From positions 1 to 21,973 of the forward strand of contig JALLBK010000345.1 of assembly GCA_036940085.1 (NCBI GenBank): a stretch of 21,973 nt of DNA, written 5' to 3'. This document shows, piece by piece, positions 7,796 through 17,700 of the stretch. A program made the translations under genes and the position numbers. The stretch comes from Discostella pseudostelligera (Eukaryota; Bacillariophyta; Thalassiosirophyceae; Thalassiosirales; Thalassiosiraceae). The stretch's first letter is position 1; every line of letters begins with the position of its first letter. The notes under the pieces are model-generated. The model saw nothing but the letters and a program-made list of their open reading frames with translations. It did no database searches and was not told where the DNA came from.

Positions 7796-8158
7796 TAGTG
7801 ATAGTAATTCATGACAAAGGTGGTAGTGGTAGTGGTAATAGAGAGCGTCATGGTCATGCGCTATCACTATCACAAGTTCGCACTATCACCTGTGCGTCGA
7901 GGACGACGGACGGACACAGATCTTTCACTGTTCCCGCCATTTTTGCAACTATTGCAGATGACTACCTACGAAATCGGCGATTTGAATTGAATTTCCCTCC
8001 GACATCGACGCTTTAACAGTAGCAGTATCTGCAAACCACGAAATTGAATTAGCACGCCGACGACATCATCAGCGACAATAACTAGATATCAATTATCATC
8101 TATCAATCGTTCGTCGCTTGGCTGATACATTCCCTTGAAAGAGATAATCAATAGCAAT
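7796..8158. promoter_or_regulatory. Divergent HMCES/armadillo promoter with E2F-like element
   Basis: This 363-base gap lies between the two start codons. TTCCCGCCATTTTTGC at 7931-7946 is identical to the element at 1839-1854 and contains an E2F-like core. It sits 136 bases from the HMCES start and 213 from the armadillo start, so it could serve both genes. E2F control would suit an S-phase repair protein such as HMCES (inference). No TATA box or other known motif was recognised. Confidence 0.5.
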
Positions 8159-9661
8159 ATGGTGGAAGGACAAGTAGTGTCCCCATCCGCGGCGGCCCTT
8201 TCCCCGGTCGGCGAGAATGTCATCAGCCCATCCAAGATGAAGGAACGATCGCGGAGCAAGAGCAAGGCGGGTCAAAAAAATAAGCCCATGTCTCCGCGTC
8301 GCCTGAAGATCGACAGCCGTGATGATGCAGAGAGCAAAGATGCTCTGCCTGCCGCTTCGCATCTGCCTACACCGCGATCGAGTAATATTACCAAAGAACA
8401 AGATATGGAGCCGGAGGATTCGCCGCGAACCCAGAAACAGAAGAGGCTGATGATGAAACTTCGTGAACCGGACCCTAGCCTTGCAGAATTGTTGGATGTA
8501 TTGACAGACTTTAATAACATATCGCACTTGCGCCGGGTCAATGCATGCGGTGCCATCAAGGCTTTGACCCAACACAAGGCGAATCAAATCCCACTCGCTC
8601 GGACGAAGGGCGTCGTAACCGGTATTACCTCGGTGCTATGCGCGGTCAATGCGTCCGAGGAGGAACGTACTCGATGCATAAATGCCTTGATGCACCTATG
8701 CGTCCCTGAGGACAATTGGAAACTCGTGTATCTATTTCCCCAAACTCCCGAGGCTTTGGCACGGAACATGGCAGACAAATATCCACAAATACGATACGCG
8801 GCATGCTTGGCCACTAGCTTCTTAGCTAAGAAAAATCGTAAAGACGTGGTTAAGAATCGATTGCTCATGTACGCAATGGGAAGGGTTCTCGAGGTGGACA
8901 AAAACGGTGCGCTGGAGACGATGAGTGTGCAGGATAAGAAGGTGTTCGTTGGTGCACGTCTATGTGTACTTAAGATGTTATTGCATCTGTCGAAGAACAA
9001 AGACATTTCCAACACGCTAGCACGGACGGAGTGTGTCACATCGACGCTCGTGGGGATGGCCAGCACAATGGAAGCGGCAGCGAATATATTATGCATCGCG
9101 ACATTAACAAACTTGACGAGACATCCCGATAATGCGTACCATCTCGTGTACAGCTCACCTGACCTCGTGAATACGTTCGTACGTCACATTGACTCGGCTG
9201 ATGGCGAGTGCAACAAGTGTGCATTATTCGCATTGCAGAATCTATCGTGCAAAACCAACTGTCGTCAGGAATTAGCCAACATGCCTGGCCTGCTTGGGAG
9301 TGTTACCAAGGCCGCCTTCCGACATGACTTTCCTGAGCAGCAATTGAGTGCGCTACACACGCTCAAGAATTTGAGCGACGACCCTTTCAATCTCGTGACA
9401 ATGACAAATACTCCTGGGTGTACCGCTACCTTACTGGCACTTGCGAACAATGATAAGAGGACGGATGTTAATGGAAATAATACGATGGTGCAATTCTTGG
9501 CTTGTGATACATTGGCAACGTTGAGTCATTGGTTGCTGACTCTATCAAAAACGAGGAAGGGCAAGGAAATTGGCGGAGAGGATGGGTTTAGTGGTAAATG
9601 TGGTGGGGGCGACACTAGCAGGAGGACATTTCAGCAAAGCACCTGGGAGGCATGGACTTGA
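8159..9661 (+). CDS. Armadillo-repeat protein of unknown role
   Basis: A 500-residue single-exon protein. The start is the ATG in CAATATGGTGG, the first ATG of the frame. Residues about 1-100 are basic and Ser/Pro-rich, with six SP/TP sites and RRLKI directly after one of them (SPRRLKI, near residue 41). Residues about 115-480 are helical ARM/HEAT-like repeats, for example HLRRVNACGAIKAL, CINALMHLCV, YAACLATSFLA, ILCIATLTNLTRH, CALFALQNLS and ALHTLKNLSDDP. ARM solenoids bind proteins, and several diatom-expanded ARM families have no known function; this one cannot be placed further. The last residues, STWEAWT, follow a Gly-rich linker. It converges with the Mfd gene across 217 bases in which nothing was recognised. 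The call of ARM protein is secure. Confidence 0.8.
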   Translation: MVEGQVVSPSAAALSPVGENVISPSKMKERSRSKSKAGQKNKPMSPRRLKIDSRDDAESKDALPAASHLPTPRSSNITKEQDMEPEDSPRTQKQKRLMMKLREPDPSLAELLDVLTDFNNISHLRRVNACGAIKALTQHKANQIPLARTKGVVTGITSVLCAVNASEEERTRCINALMHLCVPEDNWKLVYLFPQTPEALARNMADKYPQIRYAACLATSFLAKKNRKDVVKNRLLMYAMGRVLEVDKNGALETMSVQDKKVFVGARLCVLKMLLHLSKNKDISNTLARTECVTSTLVGMASTMEAAANILCIATLTNLTRHPDNAYHLVYSSPDLVNTFVRHIDSADGECNKCALFALQNLSCKTNCRQELANMPGLLGSVTKAAFRHDFPEQQLSALHTLKNLSDDPFNLVTMTNTPGCTATLLALANNDKRTDVNGNNTMVQFLACDTLATLSHWLLTLSKTRKGKEIGGEDGFSGKCGGGDTSRRTFQQSTWEAWT

Positions 9662-9878
9662 AAGAATTATCACCATTGGAATGTTTGCTTGAGCATGTAC
9701 TTTATAAAATATATGTCATTAATCTCTGATCCTGCTCCGTAAATCTTCAATTGATTATGTACGACCATGGTGCGGTTTGGTTGATGCAGATTATGTTAGT
9801 GTTAGGGCGATCGATGAGTCAGGATGCTCTGCAAGGATTTAATTTTAGCACTATATCATCACTGAGATATTACTCTCT

Positions 9879-12800
9879 CTAGAATTGATATCCAATGCGT
9901 CTCGAAATCTTCTCCTGCTCCTTCTTTTGCTTCGCTATCAATTCTCTTTTCTCTCTCAATTCTGCTGCTACTTTCGCCTTCTCCTTGTCACCCTGCTGCT
10001 TTTGAAAGACGATTTTCGATGGAGGCAATAGCACCTTCAGCAACGCATCAACGCGCGATCCCTCCTTCGTTGTTTTGCTTAGCTCTTTCATAACAAATCG
10101 AGGGTAGTTGTGTACTTCAATTTCATCTAATTTTTGGATGTTCACTGCCGATGATATTTCCTTCATAGCCTCGACTTCTTCCTCGTCTAGTGCATCCCAT
10201 TCTTCTTCATCGTCACTATATCCTGAACTTGCCAGTAATTCATTCAAGTCCAGTCTTTTCCCGCCAGGTATTTCGGTATCAAAGTCTGAAAAGCTAAAGC
10301 GAGCAGGGAATATTACATCAAGGCCTTTTGGTGGAGCACCCTTCGGTAGTTGCGAACAAATCATGGCCCAATGTCGAGGTCGGAGGCCTGGTGAACGGAG
10401 GATGCAGTCTCCAGTAGATGAGTCTAACCCAACAACATCAATGCCCAGTTGTCGCAAACATGTATGCAGGTGCAAGGCCTTCAAATTATTCTGCGATCAT
10501 GAGAAGCAATAGAAAGCATCAGTCGATACGCCATCAATCAAGAATAACTACATCAAATAATATGTGACATACCTGGAGCTCAGCTGGTATTGGACCATAT
10601 GTGTCTCTCCAAGTATTGGTTATCTCGACAAGCCGCTGAGTACTCTCAGCCAGGCGGGCCAATGACTCCTCCGAAGATCGTTCTCGAGAATTCTCAATGT
10701 ATGACTCCGGAATTAAGTACGATGTGCCACTCGTGCTATCTCCATTCACACCATGGCCATCGGCAACCCACTCAATGCATCCTTCTCGACCTGGTAGCAA
10801 CACATTACTACGCGGTACAACAGGCAAATCCAAACCACGAAGTTGCCGCATGCTCTTCTTCAACATTCTCATGTACAAATCGAACCCAACCCTTGCAGCC
10901 ATGCCACTCTGCTCTGTACCGAGGAGGCTCCCTGCCCCACGAATCTCTAAATCGCGATTGGCCACATCAAATCCGGAGCCGAGCTCGTGCAAATCGGCCA
11001 TGGCACGTAGTCTTTGGGCTGACTGTTCCGTGATGAAGTCGTTCTTATGAAAAAAGTACGCGTAAGCTTGCAAGTCTGACCTCCCAACACGTCCTCTCAA
11101 TTGGTACAATGTCGACATTCCAAACGCTTGTGCGTTCTGTATTATCATCGTGTTGACCCGAGGAATATCTACGCCATTTTCAATGACAGTGGTGGCAAGG
11201 AGGACGTCATAGTTTCCCTCGGCAAATGCAGCCACGTTCTCCTCGGCGGCACCCCGTGCCATCCGTCCGTGTGCTTGAATGACGCGCAACTTTGGAAATA
11301 TCTTCTTCAGCATAGTCTCTGCTCCCTCCAACTGAGAAATCCTTGGTACAACATAATAGCACTGTCCGCCGCGTGCAAGCTCCCTCTCGATAGAATCCCG
11401 TATGAGGCTCTCTTCGTATTCTTGCACATATGAAATAGTCGGTTTCCTCATAGGAGGAGGAGACCGTATCGTGCTTGTATCTCGAATGCCACTCAGTGAC
11501 ATTTGCAGCGTCCGCGGTATCGGTGTCGCTGATAAAGTCAAGACATCAACGCAATTACAAATTAACTTGAGTCTCTCTTTCTGATTCACCCCAAAGCGCT
11601 GTTCTTCATCAATGGTAAGCAATCCAAGATCCTTAAAACTCATGCCGTTCGATAGCAATGCATGTGTTCCAACGACGAGATCGACGTCGCCCGCGGCAAT
11701 CGCTGCTCGAAGTTCCCGTCCCTTCTTTGTATTCTTTCCCATCCCTCCGCGTAATAGTGCAACACGAAATCCATATTCTGTCCCCTCGCCAACCCGCTTG
11801 ACGATATTCTTGTAATGTTGCGCCGCCAGAACACCTGTCGGCGCTAATAGTGCCGCCTGTCGACCATTGATCACCGCACGGAACAATGCTCTCATTGCCA
11901 CCTCTGTTTTACCAAATCCAACATCTCCACAAATGAGACGATCCATCGGACGTGATCTCCACACCATATCATTCTCCACATCCTCAAAACATTTCTTCTG
12001 ATCAGGTGTTGGATCGAATGCAAATGTTTTGGCAAATTCTTTGACTTTCCCCTCAAAGCTTGGATCGAAGGGCGGTCGATTGAGCGTCTCTCTCGTGGCA
12101 TATAAGGCCAACACGTCCTCGGCCATTTGTACCGTCGATACCTCCACCTTCTGTTTGGCCTTGGACCATGCCTCACCCTTCACGCGCGACAGACGTGGCT
12201 TGATGGCTGCATCGCCGGCACGATATCGTGATAGCCGGTACGCACGGTCAATGGGTACATGAACGGCCGCATCACTGTACTTGATTTCGAGGAATGTCGA
12301 GAGCGGATTCGAAATTGAATCCGTATCAAATTCGGTACCAAATGTTTCCACAACCTTTTGGATTTCCTCAACCCCCTTCCCCTCTTTCATCAATTGACTA
12401 ATAATTTCTTTCCGTCGAGACTCGGCAGCCTCCCGTTCCTCCGGGGTTAGTTTCGATTTGGGTTTCAATACCGTCTTCTCGTATTGCCCAATCCCATACT
12501 TTCTATGCACGACAAAGTCGCCTGGAAATACCTCTAAACTCCATCCGCCTGCGCTTCCAACACTGATTCCCATTAATTGTTCGAGGCTGGTTAGCTTCCC
12601 GTTGACAAATCGAGGTGGTCCAGTCTCTTCATTCATTGGCCCACTAGTTGTGGTAGTTGTTGTTTCCATTTGCCGTCCTCCTCGTTCCCCATTCACAACC
12701 TCGGATTGTTTATCCTTCAACAATTGAAACTCCAACTCCAAGTCAATTTCATCCTCGGGTCCAAACCAGGATGTCTTACCCGGAGAGCCAATTGTCGGAT

Positions 12801-14097
12801 TGAAGTTTGATGCAGTATTGTTATTGTTGACGTTATTATTCGTGTTGAAAGCGACGTCGACACCACCGTCGGTAGGCTCAAGCATGGTGAGGGTAATCCC
12901 TGCCCGTTTGGCCATGTTGACCTTCAATTCAATCTCTTTGGCGACATGATTTCATGCGCATGTACAGAAGGTGAGAATAAGTGGGTATCGAATGCTACTA
13001 AACAAACAAACAAACAAACAAACAAACAAACGTACACAAACATACCCTTGGCTTCCTTCCTCCTATCCTCCNAAACAAACAAACAAACAAACAAACAAAC
13101 AAACGTACACAAACATACCCTTGGCTTCCTTCCTCCTATCCTCCTCCATCAACCTCTCCACCTCCTCCCAACTTTCAACGCTGGCGTATTTCCCGAGCAA
13201 TCGTTTCCGACGTTCAGCCTTCCATATCTTATCATCTTCATCCATTAATGCACGTATCCGTGCCTGTCGATTGGCGGCTACGGCATCTTCTTCGGCAAAC
13301 ATTTCATTAAGACGGGTGTTTTGTAATATGTCACGTTTTTGAGCAAGGGCGATTTCTTGTTGAGGTGTGTTGGGTAGGTAGGTTGCTGTTTGTGGACGAT
13401 AGTTGATATCGTTGATGGTATTAGTTCCATAGCTGGTATTGTCGCTATCATAATCAAATGACATTACGGAGGATGATGGAATGGAGATAGTCGATGATGT
13501 TGGTGATGATGAAGAAGAAGAAGCAGCAGACGCTCCCACAATCGCTGTCGGTGTCACGGATGTCAACATCGATTGTGACGAAGAGGTTCCCTGCAATTCT
13601 TCCAACTCCAACGCTGCCTGACGTGCCTCTTCATAATCTTCCAATTCGGCAAGTGTGAGTTGTCGTTTCTTAATTGGCTGCTCATCGTCATCATCTTCAG
13701 TGCTGTCATCAATGCTGCTGTAGGCTTCCACTGTATCTTCCTCACGGGCGGTATTGGTGCTACTAGCTTCATCATCGTAGTCATCTTCCTCATTGTGCAT
13801 GCCAAATCTCTGCCATTTGTGACGACTTATGGAATACGAGTTTGTAGAAATTGTTGGAATTGAATAATCCTTTCGTAATGCAGCTGTTGCAGATATTATA
13901 GCTGATGGCGTCAGTGGAGGGAGGGTGAAGCATTCTACAGTGTGAACGTGTGACGAAAATAATGCCACTACTAGCATCAGGAGGAGAGGCTTAGGCGAAA
14001 CATGACGTTGAAGGGGATCACCTACAACTTGTCTAGTAATGGAGGATTCAGATGAAGATTGTAGCATGGAGTGTTTGCGTATCTCGTCTGACCGCAT
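9879..14097 (-). CDS. MFD: Plastid-targeted Mfd-like (TRCF) DNA translocase, three exons
   Basis: The exons are 14097-13119, 12935-10573 and 10490-9879, giving 1317 residues with the frame kept throughout. Exon 1 encodes a bipartite plastid presequence: a hydrophobic core [11 protein letters not shown], a likely cleavage before Phe57 (VEC-FTLPP), then a Ser/Thr-rich basic stretch and a long acidic disordered part. The RNA-polymerase-interacting domain starts near residue 464 ([16 protein letters not shown]). Helicase motifs follow: GDVGFGKT at 663-670, DEEQ at 769-772, SATPIPRT at 795-802, [11 protein letters not shown] and QLRGRVGRS at about 938-946. The translocation motif is [11 protein letters not shown]. 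Exon 3 begins [18 protein letters not shown], matching the Mfd C-terminal domain, and ends in a coiled coil. Bacterial Mfd frees stalled RNA polymerase and recruits UvrA. As in the short plant homologue, no UvrB-like module is present. ATG 14067 is an alternative start. Confidence 0.88.
10491..10572 (-). other. Mfd intron 2 (82 bp, GT-AG, phase 0)
   Basis: On the minus strand, CTCCAG is followed by GTATGTCACA, and the intron ends in GATCGCAG before AATAATTTG. Splicing joins PAELQ to NNLKALHL, which restores the P-E-x-Q-N-L-L motif of Mfd. Unspliced, the frame reaches a stop 12 codons later. Confidence 0.88.
12936..13118 (-). other. Mfd intron 1 (183 bp as assembled, about 110 bp if corrected; phase 1)
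   Basis: The donor is GCCAAGG then GTATGTTTG. The acceptor is CGCCAAAG before AGATTGAATTG. Joining makes a GAG codon and a continuous [12 protein letters not shown] reading. It is the only acceptor near exon 2 that fits phase 1 without meeting a stop. The intron contains a (TTTG)8 tract, the single N, and a duplicated copy of the exon end and donor. Confidence 0.7.
13000..13144. repeat. Two identical 72-bp copies around a single N: assembly join
   Basis: The copies are 13000-13071 and 13073-13144, separated only by the N at 13072. Each consists of (AAAC)8 (32 bp) followed by the same 40 bases, starting GTACACAAACATACCC. Perfect identity abutting an N is what two contig ends look like when their overlap was not merged. 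The tetranucleotide repeat itself is real. Confidence 0.9.
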
Positions 14098-14711
14098 GAT
14101 GATGAAGGAACTGATGGATTGAATTAATAATTCTATGTCGAGGGTCGAAGTGCACAACCTTTGCTATTGCCAAATATTCATTCTCGACGGGTGATGAACC
14201 AACAAGTGTTTCGACGAAGTTGCCACTTCAGTTATTGAGGAGGGAAACCGCTGTAGGATATCTATTGGCCGCTGCCGCTGACTAACGGTGCCGACGGCGA
14301 CGGCGACGGTGACGGTGATGGTTTCATGGTTTGGATCCAAAAAGGTGGTGGAGGATGATCACCACCGACGGACAGACCGATCCAAGATGACGGACAGAAC
14401 ATCCCTCTGTCTAAGGACAGACAGAGGAAGTTGTTGAAGAAGATCCAACGGACAGTTCGCGAGAAAGCCCCCGATCGAGCTCGGACAGTTGGGTCTTCAT
14501 GGAGCCTTCTTCATTCTTGTTGTGCACATCATCTTTGATGTCAATGTGCAAGTCGATGATTCTATCTACCATTATTTGACGATGATTATGGTTGATGGTA
14601 CTTGGTGTCTATTGTCCATTATCTACTCCAACCAATACCTACCATTACCACCATCACCGTAGCCATAGTCGATGAGATGGTGGATAATAATACGGACAAC
14701 ACGATGACATT
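14098..14711. promoter_or_regulatory. Divergent Mfd / C2-gene intergenic region with short repeats and hairpins
   Basis: These 614 bases contain no convincing gene. They hold a degenerate GACGGC/GACGGT hexamer tract at about 14287-14320, an inverted repeat GGTGGTG/CACCACC at 14344-14366, and four CGGACAG copies at 14369, 14391, 14449 and 14482. A 9-bp hairpin (CCTCTGTCT, 6-base loop, AGACAGAGG) lies at 14404-14427. Two short upstream frames start at 14672 and 14677. It must include the promoters of both flanking genes; which elements matter is unknown. Confidence 0.4.
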
Positions 14712-17700
14712 ATGACCCCGCACGTAGTGGACGCAGCACTTTGCTTGCAAAAGAGCAACAGCAACAGTTGCGGCAATGCAATTTCTGGTGACGATACATC
14801 GACAGCAAACAAGCAGGACGCGGGAAGAGTAGGAGAAGTCGTCATCATGCCATCAAATATATCATCGAATTTGCATGCACCATCTCCAAGTAATTGCAGT
14901 GGTAGTTCGGCACCACAATTAGATGTACGCTCAGTTTCACCACCACCGACGACTCCTACTACAACTTCATCAGCATCGCCTTCAAATACAAAAGATGATG
15001 ATCAACCACTATTTTCAGACCTTACCTTCCTCGTCGAGGTGGTCAAGGCAACCATCCCCGCCAAACGAAAATGTCGAGACAAAAATAATAACAACATTGA
15101 TATTGGAATGATGTACGAAGATGCTGTCGAAATGGGTATGCACTGCACCGTATCTTGGATTGGTCCAATAAATCCCTCGGGTCGTAAGCGTAGAGTGTCG
15201 TTGTTGCATCGGACCAAGACCTGGTCTACCAGTGCTGCATCCCAAAACCAAAACGCGTCGGCAGTGAATAACGATTCAGGAGATTATGACGAAAGAGAGG
15301 TTGAGGATGAGCATCAAGATTGTGTAGAACATATCTTTACAGTGAATGATGCATCGTTGTTTTTGTTTCGTACATCCATGAAACAATTGGTGAATGCCTC
15401 CCTCGAATCAACTTCTTCCACTAATCACGATGATGATAATGATATTGCATTACTGAACAGTGGGGGATTGCGATTTGACATCTTCGAAAAACCACTGGAT
15501 ATCATCCGCTCCGTATACTCCACACTGCTTGCGGATAGTATTTTCGAAATGGAAGAGAATGCCATAACATCATGCGACGGTACCTCATCCTCATCCTCCT
15601 CCTCCCCCTCTTCCTCCTCACCATCAACGGCATTTTCAAGCTATCGTCTCGTGGGATCAGTATTTCTAACTCCCAATGAAATTTTATCAATGTGCAATGA
15701 ACAGCGGTTTGAATGCGATGTGATTGAGAATTGTAAGATGATACAATGTCCACCGAAGAACACTTTGCAGCAGCAGCAGTCTACGATGAGACGACGTCGA
15801 GTAAATGGTGCACGTCTTGCATTGCGAATACGCCTAGCATCGGACTTTGATATTGCATTTATGAAAACTCTTGGTGAGAGTGATGAAGAGAGCAATGATG
15901 CTGGGGGAATCAATAAAGCGTTACGGACCACCTTCCTCCACGGCAATCAAGGTAGTCCAAACCTCAAACTGGCCAAAATCGTTACCGACATTGATGAAAA
16001 TGTTCTAGCGGCCAAATCCTCCATGAGAGCACTAGGGAATTTATCCCCCATTGCCCAAGAATCGGTACGGTACTTATTCTCGGATGATATTTGGAAACGA
16101 ATAATGGTGAAGCCCTATCCCGACCCAAATCGAATAGAGGAAACAACTTGGTACACCGAGGAGCAATTGCAACGCGAATGTTATAAGCCGTCGACCAATT
16201 GGATCCAGGCGGGTGGAGTAGGAGAACAATGTGCCGATGAGAGTTGTAGTAGTAGTGACGTCAACATTGGCAATTCCTTGGGTCAAGTGTATTTGGAGGT
16301 ACTGAAATGTGAAGGATTGCCCAATGTCGATGCCGGGGGAAGCATTGGGAATAAATCAGATCCATTTGTGTCTATAGTGTATGGTGATATTATGGTGCAA
16401 ACAGAAGTCATTGATGATAGCTGTTCACCCATTTGGCCACCATGGTCAACACGGGCATTTGTGTTTCAAATGAAGCACCCCTCCACGGCCATTTACCTTG
16501 GAGTTGCAGATTATGATGTTGGACCGATGGAACATGAATGCATAGGTCGAATATCCGTCCATCTTGGGAAGTTCTCTCACGGAGTTGTGCATACCTTGGT
16601 CTACAATTTATACGAGTCTCCGAATTTGGTTGAGAGAGGAGAAGCTATGGGCACAATAACATTGAGACTTCGGATAGAAATACCCGACGAGAAAAGATTT
16701 CTATTGGAAGGATGGAAAGCACCTGAACGCAAGTGGGTGAATTCTCTTCAGTGGAAGTCTCACCGCGTAGCCAAATTCTGTGTTGATGGTCCGCATGATG
16801 AAGAGGTATTTGAAATGAGCCTCTTTCGCAGTCATATCAACGAGATTCTTGCACACAAGCGGCATGCAACCTATGTCATGAGTGATGCAGTGCGCTCATT
16901 GATATTTTGGAGAGGACAGATCAAGGTGGGAAATGTCTGGCTACCACTCCATTCGGCCGTTGTGTTTTACTTGTCAATCCACGTGGTGGAAAATCTGCAC
17001 TTGCTGCCTTCCTTCATTCTCTTTGGCTGTGGATGGATCATGATTGCGAATATGCTGCATCGAGTGTCCCATCCTAATCCTTGGAAGTGTGGACATTCGT
17101 TTGCGTACTACTGGAACATTCTGGTTTATGGTCAATCTTCTCATGAGCACAGAAGGATTGAGGTACAACCACATGAAGGTCATAAAGAAGCCAACGACCT
17201 TGAGAAAAAGTGGAGGCAACGGCTTGCAGATGACGATGCAAAGTACGCTAAACAACTCGACTTGGATGCTAAAATCAAAACTATTTCCGATGATGCCATC
17301 ATAAGGACGAAAACGAAGGCAAAAGCCAATGCGGCATTAGTTGATCCTATTTCTGCAGTGGCAGGTGCAAGATTGTTACCCTACCAGCAACGTCTTGCTG
17401 GGTACTGCAATAGAATTCGATACATCAGAAGCGTTCTGAATTGGAACGAAAGCATCATTTCATTCTTCACGACACTTATATTTTTCGGTGCTGGGATCGT
17501 AGCCCTCTTCATTCCGTGGCGATTCTTATTGCAATGGGCATCCCGATTGATCGTATGGATCTTTCTTGGTCCATGGATGCGTCTCTTCGATTTATTTTTT
17601 CATGAGGAGACAGAGCGACAAAAGGCAAATGCATCTAAAGAGGCAATGAAATTGTTTCACCAGCAGCAAAAGACGGCGAAGATGATCCGCGAAAATGCTC

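Noticed and set aside
7798..7873. Upstream extension of the HMCES protein by 26 residues
   Set aside because: The family needs the catalytic Cys at position 2, which is met only by starting at the MCGR methionine at 7795; the extension is also a His/Tyr-rich run with no family match.
9879..10484. A separate small gene of 201 residues
   Set aside because: It lacks an ATG at its start, and its first residues continue the Mfd C-terminal domain across a clear GT-AG intron, so it is exon 3 of Mfd.
10590..11033. Long plus-strand open frames inside the Mfd gene and similar antisense frames elsewhere
   Set aside because: They are opposite to strongly conserved helicase motifs and show no family features; they are by-products of coding bias.
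13000..13144. Biological tandem duplication or CRISPR-like repeat
   Set aside because: There are only two copies, perfectly identical and split by an N, which fits an assembly overlap; the AAAC units are a plain microsatellite.
13119..14097. A separate gene encoding a secreted acidic protein
   Set aside because: It ends at a strong GTATGT donor in phase 1, and the downstream Mfd exon has a matching phase-1 acceptor and otherwise no targeting signal. A single spliced gene explains both.
14158..14711. tRNA or other structured RNA in the largest gaps
   Set aside because: No T-arm GGTTCGA-type consensus, cloverleaf or other known RNA signature was found in this or the other intergenic stretches.
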